Of a stretch of DNA of 64,000 nucleotides, positions 14,875 to 24,566 are shown one piece after another (the first letter of the stretch is position 1; every line of letters begins with the position of its first letter). The stretch is from Thalassotalea piscium. Its GTDB lineage: Bacteria > Pseudomonadota > Gammaproteobacteria > Enterobacterales > Alteromonadaceae. The stretch is from the NCBI RefSeq assembly GCF_030295935.1, contig NZ_AP027362.1, forward strand, positions 1 through 64,000, written 5' to 3'. Below the pieces are notes generated by a model. It was not told the DNA's origin. It searched no databases and saw nothing but the letters and a program-made list of their open reading frames with translations. A program made the position numbers and the translations under genes.

Positions 14875-16326
14875 GTGCAAATTAAAAATATTGTTCGAAT
14901 TTTAGGTTTATTGGTTGCGTTATTAAGCCTGACTATGCTCGTACCTGCAATGATCTCTTTGATATATAGAGATGGTGGCGGTGTTTCATTTTTAATGTCA
15001 TTTGTTTTCTGTTTAATCACGGGTCTTATTTGCTGGTACCCATTTCGTAATGAAAAAGGTGAATTAAAAGCACGAGAAGGTTTTTTAATTGTTGTACTTT
15101 TTTGGACTGTACTTGCTAGCTTTTCTGCAGTGCCTTTATTGCTACTTGAGTCACCAAATCTCTCTATTGCAGATGCTTTTTTTGAGTCCTTTTCTGGTTT
15201 AACTACTACCGGCGCAACAATACTGACTAAAATTGATGGTTTACCACACGCTGTATTATGGTACCGCCAGCAGTTGCAATGGCTTGGAGGGATGGGGATA
15301 ATTGTACTCGCTGTTGCTATATTGCCAATACTTGGCGTTGGTGGAATGCAGTTATACCGTGCAGAAACTCCTGGGCCAGTTAAAGATTCGAAAATGACAC
15401 CGCGAATAGCAGACACTGCTAGGCATTTATGGATAATTTATGTAACGCTTACCGTTGCATGTGCTCTTAGTTATTGGGCTGCAGGAATGAGCTTGTTTGA
15501 TGCTATCTGTCATTCGTTTTCAACTATCGCAATTGGTGGGTTTTCTACACATGATGCCAGTATGGGCTACTTTAACAGTCCATTGATTAATTTCATTTGC
15601 GTTCTCTTCTTATTGATCGCGGGGGTAAACTTTGCCCTACATTTTGCAGTAGTTAAAAGTCGCTCTTTAAGAAATTATTTTTACGATCCTGAGTTTAAGG
15701 TGTTTTTGGCTATACAGTTCAGCTTAACCTTAATTTGTTTTGTGGTATTACTTATAAGTGGTGTGGCTGAATCAGGGTTTGAAGCGTTTGACTTAGCTTT
15801 ATTTCAAGCGGTATCTATTGGCAGTACGGCAGGGTTTGCGACTACTTCTTTTGCTGACTGGCCAACGCTTTTACCTGTATTGCTAATTTTTGCGAGCTTT
15901 GTCGGTGGTTGTGCCGGTAGTACCGGCGGTGGCATGAAAGTGGTTCGTGTAATTTTGCTTTATTTACAAGGTCTACGAGAGCTTAATAAATTAGTCCACC
16001 CTAAGGCAATATTTACGATAAAGCTAGGCAACAAAGCGCTTCCTAATCGCGTTGTTGAAGCTATTTGGGGATTCTTTTCTGCTTATGCAGCAGTATTTGT
16101 TATTTGTATGCTGTTATTACTTGCTGCAGGAATGGATGATATTAGTGCTTTTACTGCTGTTGCTGCATGTTTAAATAATTTAGGCCCTGGCCTGGGGGCT
16201 GTGGCTGCAAACTTTGCTGATATTAATGACTTTAGTAAGTGGGTACTGATTATTGCGATGCTTTTTGGGCGATTAGAGATATTCACGTTATTGGTGTTAT
16301 TTACACCTACTTTTTGGCGCTCATAA
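14875..16326 (+). CDS. trkH: Trk potassium uptake system membrane subunit TrkH
   Basis: TrkH is the inner-membrane K+ channel subunit that works with the cytosolic regulator TrkA. The 483-residue protein is highly hydrophobic. It shows the four selectivity-filter loops of the family, GLTTTGATI, IAIGGFST, GSTAGFATT and LNNLGPGLG, plus the GGCAGSTGGGMKVVR segment. The GTG start at 14875 aligns with the family N-terminus (a short leader, then RILGLLVALLSLTM). It follows yigZ by 23 bp. trkA lies only about 1.1 kb away, reading towards it. Confidence 0.97.
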   Translation: MQIKNIVRILGLLVALLSLTMLVPAMISLIYRDGGGVSFLMSFVFCLITGLICWYPFRNEKGELKAREGFLIVVLFWTVLASFSAVPLLLLESPNLSIADAFFESFSGLTTTGATILTKIDGLPHAVLWYRQQLQWLGGMGIIVLAVAILPILGVGGMQLYRAETPGPVKDSKMTPRIADTARHLWIIYVTLTVACALSYWAAGMSLFDAICHSFSTIAIGGFSTHDASMGYFNSPLINFICVLFLLIAGVNFALHFAVVKSRSLRNYFYDPEFKVFLAIQFSLTLICFVVLLISGVAESGFEAFDLALFQAVSIGSTAGFATTSFADWPTLLPVLLIFASFVGGCAGSTGGGMKVVRVILLYLQGLRELNKLVHPKAIFTIKLGNKALPNRVVEAIWGFFSAYAAVFVICMLLLLAAGMDDISAFTAVAACLNNLGPGLGAVAANFADINDFSKWVLIIAMLFGRLEIFTLLVLFTPTFWRS

Positions 16327-16422
16327 TTATTTTATTTCTTAAACTTATCCATATATGCAATTTATCGATAATTTAAAGGCTTAGAAATAAGCATTGATTA
16401 TAGTGAGTGGTTTTCCCTTTAG

Positions 16423-16443
16423 AGTGTCAGCTTTTCTTACACT
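16423..16443. promoter_or_regulatory. Inverted repeat upstream of the PEP-CTERM promoter
   Basis: The pair agtgt / acact is separated by 11 bp and lies about 60-80 bp upstream of the candidate sigma-54 promoter. That is the usual distance for an enhancer-binding protein site. The assignment as an activator site is inference. Confidence 0.35.
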
Positions 16444-16502
16444 GTATTTTGTTTTAGGCCTCTTATGTTTTTATCTGCTTGTTATTTATAGTTTATTTAT
16501 TT

Positions 16503-16518
16503 TGGTTTGCTTTTTGCT
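16503..16518 (+). promoter_or_regulatory. Candidate sigma-54 promoter of the PEP-CTERM gene
   Basis: TGGTTTGCTTTTTGCT has the invariant GG (-24) and GC (-12) separated by exactly ten bases. It keeps TTGC and the final A/T of the consensus TGGCACRNNNNTTGCW. It lies 50 bp before the PEP-CTERM start codon, leaving a short leader with a good ribosome site (AAAGGA). Confidence 0.6.
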
Positions 16519-16567
16519 TTGTAAAGCTTAAGTAATAGAGTTAATACCTAGAAAGGATAAAAGTATT

Positions 16568-17362
16568 ATGAATATAAAAAAAATAGCGTCGTTAAAAGTT
16601 GTTGGAGCTGTGTTTGCTACAGCATTGCTATCAAGCGCTGCGAATGCATCAATGATTTTTGACTCTGGTATACCAAGCGGTTGGAGTTGCACAGGTAATT
16701 GTGGAACATCAGGTGCAGATGGCGATATAACATCTTCACCAATAGGTGGTAATTACGGCTGGGTTTCTACTGAAAACGGTGAATATAATACGAATTTAAG
16801 CATTGGTACTGACGAAACAACAGGAACAATTTTACAATCATCATTATTTTCCGCAAATGCAAATGATGATCTTAACTTCTTTTTTAATTATGTAACCTCA
16901 GATGGTGCAGGCTTTTCTGATTATGCATGGGCAAGACTGCTAGATAGTTCTTTTAACCAAGTGGCGATGCTTTTTACAGCCCGTACGCTAGAAACTGGTA
17001 CTATTGTTCCAGGTCTTGATATGCCACTTCCTGAGGCAACGTTAACACCGGGTAGTGTTGATATTATTAGCGGCGCGCCAACATGGAGTCCTTTAGGGGG
17101 GAGTTCAGGGGACTGCTGGGATAGTGGTTGTGGTTATACTGGCTGGGTTGAATCAAACTTTAAAATTGCCTCAGCAGGTAATTTTTATTTAGAATTTGGT
17201 GTAACTAATTGGAATGATGAAGACTTTCAGTCGGGCTTGGCATTTGATGGAATCACTGTTGGCGGTGTTGTGGTAGGTGAGCCCCCTGTATCAGTGCCTG
17301 AAACTGGCACGTTAGCGTTATTCGGTTTAGCATTAGTCGGTTTGCTAAGAAGAAAAAAATAA
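16568..17362 (+). CDS. PEP-CTERM sorting domain-containing secreted protein
   Basis: This is a 264-residue exported protein of unknown specific function. It has an N-terminal signal peptide (GAVFATALLSSAANA). The body is rich in Gly, Ser, Asp and Trp, with paired cysteines (SCTGNCG, CWDSGCG). It ends in a PEP-CTERM tripartite sorting signal: VPETGT, a hydrophobic stretch LALFGLALVGLL, and a basic RRKK tail. Such tails are known to be cut by exosortase (EpsH/XrtA) with surface or exopolysaccharide association. The exosortase is not in this window. The motif has Thr where Pro is usual (PET instead of PEP). Confidence 0.88.
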   Translation: MNIKKIASLKVVGAVFATALLSSAANASMIFDSGIPSGWSCTGNCGTSGADGDITSSPIGGNYGWVSTENGEYNTNLSIGTDETTGTILQSSLFSANANDDLNFFFNYVTSDGAGFSDYAWARLLDSSFNQVAMLFTARTLETGTIVPGLDMPLPEATLTPGSVDIISGAPTWSPLGGSSGDCWDSGCGYTGWVESNFKIASAGNFYLEFGVTNWNDEDFQSGLAFDGITVGGVVVGEPPVSVPETGTLALFGLALVGLLRRKK

Positions 17363-17388
17363 GGGTAAACTCTTAATTAGTTATCAAG

Positions 17389-17413
17389 AAGCCAACGTTA
17401 AGTTGGCTTTTTT
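17389..17413. terminator. Terminator between the PEP-CTERM gene and trkA
   Basis: An 8-bp stem (aagccaac / gttggctt) with loop gttaa is followed by a run of T. It lies 26 bp after the PEP-CTERM stop and 11 bp before the trkA stop on the other strand, so it may serve both convergent transcripts. Confidence 0.85.
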
Positions 17414-17424
17414 GATGGTTAATA

Positions 17425-18804
17425 TTAGTAAAATTTTAGCGGGTCTACATAAAATAGTTTTTCAACTTCGTGTATATACTTTTTACTGACTAAAAATAAT
17501 ACAACATTATCTTCAGCCTGTATAACCATAGTAGAATGAGAGATTAACACTTCATTATCGCGAACAATGGCCCCTATTGTTGTGCCTGGTGGTAGTTTTA
17601 TCTCAGAAATAGCTCTACCAATAACTTTAGATGATTTTTCATTTCCTTTTGCTACAATTTCTAAAGCCTCAGCTGAGCCGCCTCGTAAACTATAGACATT
17701 GTTAATACTTCCACGTCTAATATGGGTAAGTAACGCTGAAATCGTCGCATGTTGTGGTGATACAGCTATATCAATATTGCTGCCGTGTACCAAATCGATG
17801 TAAGCACTGCGCTGAATTAGCACCATGGTTTTACGTACACCAAGTCTCTTGGCAAGCAGTGATGACATTATATTAGCTTCGTCATCATTGGTTACTGCAA
17901 TAAAAACATCGAATTGGTCGATATGCTCTTCCATCAGTAGCTCTTGATCTGATGAGTCGCCTACGAAAACCAAGGTTTCGTTAAGTTCAGAGGCGAGATA
18001 GGCTGCACGTTTAGGTGAGCGCTCAATCAATTTCACTTGATGGTTATGCTCTAACATGCGTGCTAAACCTGAACCAATATTACCGCCGCCAGCGATCATT
18101 ATTTTTTTATAAGCGGGTTCTAACTTTTGAAGTTCATTCATTACGGCACGAATATGAATTGTTGCTGCAATAAAAAATACTTCATCGTCAGCTTCTATTA
18201 CCGTAGTACCTAGTGGTCGAATAGGTTTACCATTTCGATATATTGCCGCTACACGTGTATCAATGTTAGGTATGTGTTCGCGTAAGGTTGAAAGGGCATG
18301 TCCAACTAACAATCCACCGTAATAAGCTTTTACCGCAACTAAACTGACTTTACCTTCAGCAAACTCTAACACCTGTAAAGCGCCAGGGTAGTCAATCAAG
18401 CGCGCTATATCTCTGGTGACTAACTGTTCGGGTGCAATTACATGATCAACAGGAATGTTTTCTGGTTGAAATAATTGCTCTTGGTATTTTAATATTTTAG
18501 AGGAGCGAATGCGGGCGATTTTTGTTGCTGTGTGAAATAATGAATAGCATATCTGACAAGCGATCATATTAGTGGCATCATCGCTAGTTACCGCGATAAC
18601 TAATTCAGCATCTTCAGCGCCTGCTTTTTTTAAAACATCAGGGTGGGAACCTTGACCTGTTACTACTCGCAGGTCCATTTTATCTTGAAGCTCACGCAAA
18701 GTTTCACTGTTGATGTCGATTAATGTTATATCGTTTTTTTCGCCGACTAAGTTCTCAGCTAAAGTTCCGCCAACTTGTCCGGCACCTATAATAATTATTT
18801 TCAT
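17425..18804 (-). CDS. trkA: Trk potassium transporter NAD-binding regulatory subunit TrkA
   Basis: TrkA is the cytosolic regulator that binds nucleotides and gates the TrkH/TrkG channel. The 459-residue protein is a tandem duplication of an RCK unit. The first Rossmann fold opens [19 protein letters not shown] and the second starts near residue 233 with [17 protein letters not shown]; each is followed by a TrkA-C domain. Its ATG overlaps the rsmB stop by four bases, so it is translationally coupled as the last gene of the leftward def-fmt-rsmB-trkA set. Confidence 0.97.
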   Translation of the reverse strand: MKIIIIGAGQVGGTLAENLVGEKNDITLIDINSETLRELQDKMDLRVVTGQGSHPDVLKKAGAEDAELVIAVTSDDATNMIACQICYSLFHTATKIARIRSSKILKYQEQLFQPENIPVDHVIAPEQLVTRDIARLIDYPGALQVLEFAEGKVSLVAVKAYYGGLLVGHALSTLREHIPNIDTRVAAIYRNGKPIRPLGTTVIEADDEVFFIAATIHIRAVMNELQKLEPAYKKIMIAGGGNIGSGLARMLEHNHQVKLIERSPKRAAYLASELNETLVFVGDSSDQELLMEEHIDQFDVFIAVTNDDEANIMSSLLAKRLGVRKTMVLIQRSAYIDLVHGSNIDIAVSPQHATISALLTHIRRGSINNVYSLRGGSAEALEIVAKGNEKSSKVIGRAISEIKLPPGTTIGAIVRDNEVLISHSTMVIQAEDNVVLFLVSKKYIHEVEKLFYVDPLKFY

Positions 18805-20096
18805 GAACTGTGGTTTTTCTTTTTAATTAGCGCGTAATAAAAGCCGTCCATATTGTTCTCACCTGATAGTATCTGCCAGCCAATACTTTGATTCTGATTA
18901 ATTTGTATTAACTCAGCATCAGCTGTTTGGTTAATAAAAGCTTGTATTTGCTGACTGTTTTCTTCGGGTAAAATACTGCATGTTGCATAAAGCAAAGTAC
19001 CATTGGGTTTAAGTAAAGACCAACAGTTTTTCAATATTTCTTGTTGTAACTTAGTAAGAATATCTATATCTGTGGCTTTACGTAGCCACTTTATATCGGG
19101 GTGTCTACGAATAACACCAGTACCAGAGCAGGGCGCATCAAGTAAAATACGGTCGAACTTTTCACCATTCCACCAGTCTTGTTTTGCCGCATCTGCAGTA
19201 ATAACTTCTGCCGTTAAATTTAGGCGAGTTAAGTTTTCCTGTACACGAATCAAACGATTTTCTTCAATATCAATAGCTGTCATTTTACCAATATCAGGGG
19301 TAAGTTCTAATATATGACATGTTTTTCCGCCGGGTGCTGCGCAACAATCTAAAACATTATCATTTGGTTGGCAGTTAAGTAATACCGCCGCTTGTTGTGC
19401 TGCTCCGTCTTGTATCGAAACATGCCCTAACTCAAACCCAGGCAGTTTATAAACATCAACGGCTTTTGTTAATAATATCGCGCCAGACTTATCATCAACG
19501 TTAGAGAAGTTAATACCTGCCTCAATAAGTAAGGCTAAATATTCTTTAATATTATGGTGTTGACGGTTAACTCTGATCCACATAGGTGGTTTTATTTGAT
19601 TTGCGGCTAAAATACGCTCCCAGTCATTTGGGTAACCTATTTGTAATTTTTTAATAAACCAACCAGGGTGATTATATTTTATTGCATCAGGTAGGGTGCT
19701 GTTGTCTTCGTTTGCTTTTTTACGTAAAAAATTACGTAAAATGGCATTTACTAACCCTTTTAAATGATTACATTTTAACGCAGGACATGCTGCAACTGTT
19801 TCAGCAACACATGCATGATCAGGAATGCGCATATATTTTAGCTGATATAGCCCAACGAGTAGTAAAAAATGTGCTACTCGTTGTTTACCAACTAAAGGCT
19901 TATCCATTAAAGAACGAACTTCATACTCTAATTCAGGTAGAACACGTAATACGCCGTAGCAACACTCTTGCAATAAAGCTTTATCTTTGGGGTCTATTTT
20001 ACTAATTTGTAATGGTAACTCATCGGATAAGCTTCGCCCTTTATCAATAACAGCGAAAATACACTTAGCGGCAGCGGCTCTTATATTGAGTGCCAT
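18801..20096 (-). CDS. rsmB: 16S rRNA (cytosine-967-C5)-methyltransferase RsmB
   Basis: RsmB (Sun/Fmu) methylates C967 of 16S rRNA using S-adenosylmethionine. The 431-residue protein has an N-terminal NusB-like RNA-binding domain (about residues 1-140) and a C-terminal methyltransferase. Landmarks are [35 protein letters not shown] with one catalytic Cys, and [15 protein letters not shown] with the second. Its ATG overlaps the fmt stop (TAATG). The order def-fmt-rsmB-trkA is the same as in E. coli. Confidence 0.97.
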   Translation of the reverse strand: MALNIRAAAAKCIFAVIDKGRSLSDELPLQISKIDPKDKALLQECCYGVLRVLPELEYEVRSLMDKPLVGKQRVAHFLLLVGLYQLKYMRIPDHACVAETVAACPALKCNHLKGLVNAILRNFLRKKANEDNSTLPDAIKYNHPGWFIKKLQIGYPNDWERILAANQIKPPMWIRVNRQHHNIKEYLALLIEAGINFSNVDDKSGAILLTKAVDVYKLPGFELGHVSIQDGAAQQAAVLLNCQPNDNVLDCCAAPGGKTCHILELTPDIGKMTAIDIEENRLIRVQENLTRLNLTAEVITADAAKQDWWNGEKFDRILLDAPCSGTGVIRRHPDIKWLRKATDIDILTKLQQEILKNCWSLLKPNGTLLYATCSILPEENSQQIQAFINQTADAELIQINQNQSIGWQILSGENNMDGFYYALIKKKNHSS

Positions 20097-21070
20097 TATT
20101 GTATGTTTCCGTTGATGGATTCGCCAATTTTAAACCATTGCGCACGAGAGTTTAAAATATCTTGGCAGGGTAGCGCTTTTTTACCAGGGAGTTGCATTAT
20201 TTCAAGCCTAAGTGCGTATTTTGCAGTAGCGACAACAATACCATTTTTATCTGCAGATAGGATCGTACCAACGGTATTATTATGTTCTACTCTTTCAACA
20301 CTTGCTTGCCATACTCGTGTACGATGTTCGGTTTTATTTTGGTCGATATATGTAAACTGTGCTACAGGCCATGGTATATAAGCCCTAAGTTTTCTATGCA
20401 AGGTAATCGCTGGTAATTGCCAATCTAATTCAGCTTCAGTTTTGTTTAATTTAGCGGCATGGGTTGCTTCATTATTATTTTGGGGTGTTCGAGTGTGCTG
20501 TCCTGTTGCCATTAGCGCTAAAGTTTCGAGTAATGCTTTAGGGCCTAATTGAGCAAGTGTTTCGTAAATGCTGGCGCTAGTATCTTCAATTGTAATTGGG
20601 CATGTTGCAATTAAAATCATATCGCCAGTATCTAACCCTTTATCCATTTGCATAATGGTAACGCCGGTTTCGGTATCTCCAGCCTCAACTGCGCGCTGAA
20701 TAGGTGCTGCACCGCGCCATTTTGGCAAAATTGAACCATGCACATTAATACAGCCTAATCGTGGGGTATTTAATATAACTTCTGGTAGTAGGAGGCCATA
20801 GGCAACAACAACCATTACATCTGCCTGATAGCTAGCAAGAGTTGCTTGTGCAGCACTTTCTTTGAAGTTAACCGGTTGCTCTACCGGCAAACTATGGCTT
20901 AAAGCTAATAATTTTGTTGCGCACGAGGTTAATTTTTTGCCTCGACCAGCGGGTTTGTCTGGTGGGCAATAAACAGCAACAACATTATGATGAGAATCAA
21001 TTAGTGCCTGTAAATGCTGGGCGGCAAAGTCTGGCGTACCGGCAAATATAACGTTTAAAGGTTTAGTCAT
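20096..21070 (-). CDS. fmt: Methionyl-tRNA formyltransferase
   Basis: Fmt formylates Met-tRNA(fMet) using 10-formyl-tetrahydrofolate to make the initiator tRNA. The 324-residue protein has the catalytic and folate-binding segment CINVHGSILPKWRGAAPIQR and the KGLDTGDM segment, then a C-terminal OB-like domain. It lies between def and rsmB and overlaps rsmB by one base. Its partner def removes the formyl group it adds. Confidence 0.97.
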   Translation of the reverse strand: MTKPLNVIFAGTPDFAAQHLQALIDSHHNVVAVYCPPDKPAGRGKKLTSCATKLLALSHSLPVEQPVNFKESAAQATLASYQADVMVVVAYGLLLPEVILNTPRLGCINVHGSILPKWRGAAPIQRAVEAGDTETGVTIMQMDKGLDTGDMILIATCPITIEDTSASIYETLAQLGPKALLETLALMATGQHTRTPQNNNEATHAAKLNKTEAELDWQLPAITLHRKLRAYIPWPVAQFTYIDQNKTEHRTRVWQASVERVEHNNTVGTILSADKNGIVVATAKYALRLEIMQLPGKKALPCQDILNSRAQWFKIGESINGNIQ

Positions 21071-21124
21071 AAGTTAAGTGTTCAGTCTCAGGTTATTAGT
21101 TGTTCTGTTATTAATCATTGTCAG

Positions 21125-21637
21125 CTAATTATTGTCAGCAAGTTTTGCTTCTTTCTCTAGTTTCTTTTGGATACGATTTCTTTTTAAAGGAGAAAGGTAA
21201 TCAACAAATAAAATACCTTTTAAATGGTCTAATTCATGCTGAATACAAATACTTAATAATTCTTCTGCATCTAATTCAAAGGGAATACCATTAATATCTA
21301 AAGCTTTGACAGCGACTTTAGTATGCCTATCAACCTTTGCGTAACACCCAGGAACCGACAAACAACCTTCTTCATTGATCATTGTTTCATCATTGCGCCG
21401 AATGATTTCTGGGTTAATAAGGACATAGGACTGCTCTTTGTTTTCTGAAACATCAATAACAACAATTTGCAGATGAATATCTACTTGGGTTGCAGCTAAG
21501 CCAACACCATTTTCATCATACATAGTATCAAACATGTCACTTACTATGTTTTTAATCTTGTCGTTTACCTCTGTTACAGGCGCAGCTTTTTTTCTTAATC
21601 GTTGGTCTGGAAATCTTAATACAGGTAATATAGCCAT
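21125..21637 (-). CDS. def: Peptide deformylase
   Basis: Def removes the N-formyl group from nascent proteins and is an iron-dependent metalloprotease-fold enzyme. The 170-residue protein has all three class I motifs: GVGLAATQ near residue 46, EEGCLSVPG near 89 (metal Cys) and QHELDHLKG near 132 (HExxH metal ligands and catalytic Glu). It is the first gene of the leftward def-fmt-rsmB-trkA set. It is divergent from the LysM gene, with about 115 bp between them for promoters. Confidence 0.97.
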   Translation of the reverse strand: MAILPVLRFPDQRLRKKAAPVTEVNDKIKNIVSDMFDTMYDENGVGLAATQVDIHLQIVVIDVSENKEQSYVLINPEIIRRNDETMINEEGCLSVPGCYAKVDRHTKVAVKALDINGIPFELDAEELLSICIQHELDHLKGILFVDYLSPLKRNRIQKKLEKEAKLADNN

Positions 21638-21753
21638 AATTGTTTAAAATAGTCGCGAATTTTCGCATAGAGTGTTATGTTTCAATTTTAGCCATTAAAT
21701 TAGATTAATAATAGTGGTTTAGGGTAAATGCTAAAAAGAATAGGCAGGTAGGC

Positions 21754-22884
21754 ATGATAAAAAAAACAGTATTAACGATAATTTGCTTTCTTTTGCCCAA
21801 TATTGTCTTGGCGGACGAGGTTTTATTACAAAAGAATGCGCCTAGTAAATATGTGGTAAAAAAAGGGGATACACTTTGGGATATTTCAGGTGTATTTCTT
21901 GAGCAGCCGTGGCTATGGCCGAAAATATGGCGTTTGAACCCGGCGATTGAAAATCCACATCTTATTTATCCAGGCGATGAATTAAGGTTGGTGTATGACG
22001 AAAATGGTTTACCCATGCTAGTTAAAGCCGATGATCACTCTGTTTCTTCACCAGGGGAGCCATCAAAAAGTAAACCTGCATATAAATGGTCACCAACAGC
22101 GCGTGTTGCACTAAAAGATCAAAGCCCAGTTTCTTCACTTCCATTGCATGTTATTGCTCCGTTTGTGAAGTACGATACTATTTTATCTGTTGAGGACGTA
22201 AATGACTCTCCTTATGTACTTGGTGGTGAAGAGGGCTATAAATCGAATATTGATGGTTTTAAAACTTATATAAATGGCGATTTAGATGTTGGTAAGTCTT
22301 ATGCAATTTATAAAAAAGGGCGTGCAATTATAGACCCTGAAACCGAGTTAGTTATTGCTTATCATGCCACTTTAGCTGGTACAGGCAAAGCGTTGCGTAG
22401 AGGTAATCAAGAAAACAAAGAACCCGCTACGCTTTTTGTTGAAGGTGCCACCCGTGAAATTAGAGCGAGTGATATTTTAAAGCCTGTTAATGAAGGCCAA
22501 TTATTGCCATCATTATTTACGATGCAAGATCCGGTTGCGGATGTTAGTGGTAGTATTATAGAAACCTCTTCTGGCTTAAGGGAATTTGGTAAGTTAGAGG
22601 TGGTATATCTTAATCGAGGGTCTGAAGACTTAATTAGGCAAGGTGATATTCTTGCTGTAAAACGTTTAAGTCCTGGTATTATCGAAACGGATAAAGGTCC
22701 TGAATATGTTAACGCGACGTCGCGCTGGGTTAAAATGGCGTCTGATAAAGACTCAGAATATAAAATGCCAACTGAAACTATCGGTCAGATGATGGTATTT
22801 AAAGTATTTGATAATATTAGTATGGCGTTGATATTGAACTCTGAAAAACCACTAAAACTTCAGGATACTTTTTCAGCACGTTAA
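21754..22884 (+). CDS. LysM domain-containing periplasmic protein
   Basis: This 376-residue exported protein has a signal peptide (ending NIVLADE) and an N-terminal LysM peptidoglycan-binding domain at about residues 32-80 (KYVVKKGDTLWDISGVFL ... IYPGDELRL). The remaining 290 residues are an uncharacterised domain. Proteins of this layout are commonly encoded just before dprA in gammaproteobacteria. It probably stays bound to the wall. Its ORF ends 30 bp before the dprA start, suggesting co-transcription. Confidence 0.85.
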   Translation: MIKKTVLTIICFLLPNIVLADEVLLQKNAPSKYVVKKGDTLWDISGVFLEQPWLWPKIWRLNPAIENPHLIYPGDELRLVYDENGLPMLVKADDHSVSSPGEPSKSKPAYKWSPTARVALKDQSPVSSLPLHVIAPFVKYDTILSVEDVNDSPYVLGGEEGYKSNIDGFKTYINGDLDVGKSYAIYKKGRAIIDPETELVIAYHATLAGTGKALRRGNQENKEPATLFVEGATREIRASDILKPVNEGQLLPSLFTMQDPVADVSGSIIETSSGLREFGKLEVVYLNRGSEDLIRQGDILAVKRLSPGIIETDKGPEYVNATSRWVKMASDKDSEYKMPTETIGQMMVFKVFDNISMALILNSEKPLKLQDTFSAR

Positions 22885-22914
22885 TTTATACGCTTGATCT
22901 TAGGGAGAAGACAA

Positions 22915-24045
22915 GTGAAAACACCAAAGTTATCAAGCCAGCAACGAGAGAACTTTCGTTACTGGCTTGCATTAAAATTAGTACCACGCTTATCGGTGCA
23001 AAAAAAGCTTGAGTTAGTTGCTTTATATGGCTTAGTAAAGTTATTTTCTGATCTTACTATTATCGAAAATATTGGTCTAACCTCTGGGCAAGTTCAAGGC
23101 TTTACCAATCCTAACTGGCAAAAGATTGATTCCATTATTGAGCAAACTCTTGGCAATGACGCTAAAATCGTTACTATTGACGATGCAAACTATCCGCCGT
23201 TACTAAAACAAATATATGATCCCCCGCTTGTTTTATTTATAAAAGGTAATATAGAAAACCTTGTAAAAAATCAACTAGCATTAGTGGGTAGTCGAAGTGC
23301 AAGTATTCAGGGTAGAGAAACTGCAGAGCATTTCGCACAAGAGCTTGCAGAATATGGTGCGGTTATTACTAGTGGTCTAGCGTTAGGTATAGATGCTGCG
23401 GCACATAGGGGTGCATTAACTGCAAATGCGCCGACAGTAGCGGTAATTGCTACAGGAATTGATAAAGTTTATCCGTCAAGGCATAAAGTGCTAGTTCAAA
23501 AAATTTTAACCGCTGGTGGGACTATTGTTAGTGAGTTTTTGCCCGGTACACCACCTAAAGTAGGACACTTTCCTAAACGAAATCGAATTATCAGTGGCAT
23601 GAGTTATGGTGTACTGGTGATAGAGGCTGAATTAAAAAGTGGCTCGCTGATCACTGCGCGCAGTGCTTTAGAGCAGAATAGAGAAGTGTTTGCTGTTCCT
23701 GGCAGTATTTACCATCAAAACGCTTTAGGCTGTCATTGGTTAATTAAACAAGGTGCTAAATTAGTTGATCAGATTGCCGATATAGTGGAAGAACTAGAAT
23801 TTTTAGCTGAAAATAGTCTAAACTTAAGTAGAAATAAAGAGATAGAAAAAGAGTCTAAAAAAAGTTGTGTTCAAAGCTTGTGTAACGACCCATTGTTAGC
23901 TAGTGTGGGATATGAAATCACTCCCGTAGATATTGTGGTTTCTCGGAGTAAACTACCCACAGATGTAGTGCTAACCCGATTAACAATGCTTGAGCTTAGA
24001 GGTCTGGTTTCTGCGGTGCCAGGAGGCTACCTTAAAATTAAATAG
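22915..24045 (+). CDS. dprA: DNA-processing protein DprA (Smf)
   Basis: DprA binds incoming single-stranded DNA during transformation and loads RecA onto it; it is also found in species not known to be competent. The 376-residue protein has an N-terminal SAM-like region, a Rossmann-fold core (VGSRSAS, SGLALGIDAAAHRGAL, GTGIDKVYPSRH, EFLPGTPP) and a C-terminal winged-helix domain. The GTG start at 22915 is chosen because AGGGAG lies seven bases upstream. A TTG at 22894 is a weaker alternative. Confidence 0.95.
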   Translation: MKTPKLSSQQRENFRYWLALKLVPRLSVQKKLELVALYGLVKLFSDLTIIENIGLTSGQVQGFTNPNWQKIDSIIEQTLGNDAKIVTIDDANYPPLLKQIYDPPLVLFIKGNIENLVKNQLALVGSRSASIQGRETAEHFAQELAEYGAVITSGLALGIDAAAHRGALTANAPTVAVIATGIDKVYPSRHKVLVQKILTAGGTIVSEFLPGTPPKVGHFPKRNRIISGMSYGVLVIEAELKSGSLITARSALEQNREVFAVPGSIYHQNALGCHWLIKQGAKLVDQIADIVEELEFLAENSLNLSRNKEIEKESKKSCVQSLCNDPLLASVGYEITPVDIVVSRSKLPTDVVLTRLTMLELRGLVSAVPGGYLKIK

Positions 24046-24054
24046 GGGCTAGTT

Positions 24055-24528
24055 ATGTTTGATATCTTGATGTACCTTTTTGAAAACTATATTCATAGTG
24101 AAGCCGAGGTAATGGTTGATCATGACATACTCACCGATGAATTAACCCGCGCAGGTTTTCATCAAGACGAAATATATAAAGCACTCACTTGGTTAGAAAA
24201 GCTTGCAGCTTTACAAGACACAGATGCTTATCCATATTTAACACGTGTAGGGCGACAATCTTTCAGAATTTATACTGCTGAAGAAAAACAGTTGCTTGAT
24301 GTTGAATGTCGTGGCTTTTTACTGTTTTTAGAGCAAGTTAATGTACTTGATTTTACGACTAGAGAAATGGTGATTGATAGAGTGATGGAGTTAGATACAA
24401 AATTCTTTTCTATTGATGACTTAAAATGGGTAGTGTTGATGGTGTTATTTAATGTACCGGGCAAAGAAAATGCATACTCGCAAATGGAAGATTTAATATT
24501 TGATGAGCAAGAAGGCCCTTCACATTAG
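24055..24528 (+). CDS. smg: Smg family protein (DUF494)
   Basis: Smg is a conserved protein of unknown function encoded next to dprA in many gammaproteobacteria. The 157-residue product opens [19 protein letters not shown], typical of the family, and has the [12 protein letters not shown] segment near its end. It follows dprA by nine bases, with AGGGG upstream of its ATG, so it is in the same transcript. Its 3' neighbour yrdD is separated by a 317-bp mobile element. Confidence 0.95.
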   Translation: MFDILMYLFENYIHSEAEVMVDHDILTDELTRAGFHQDEIYKALTWLEKLAALQDTDAYPYLTRVGRQSFRIYTAEEKQLLDVECRGFLLFLEQVNVLDFTTREMVIDRVMELDTKFFSIDDLKWVVLMVLFNVPGKENAYSQMEDLIFDEQEGPSH

Positions 24529-24566
24529 TTTATAATAAAATCATTAGGTTAAATTTGCTAAGCCAA

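Noticed and set aside
14838-15416. A 192-codon minus-strand frame opposite trkH.
   Set aside because: It is a shadow of the membrane protein gene; hydrophobic codons read in reverse give a Thr/Ser/Lys-rich pseudo-protein.
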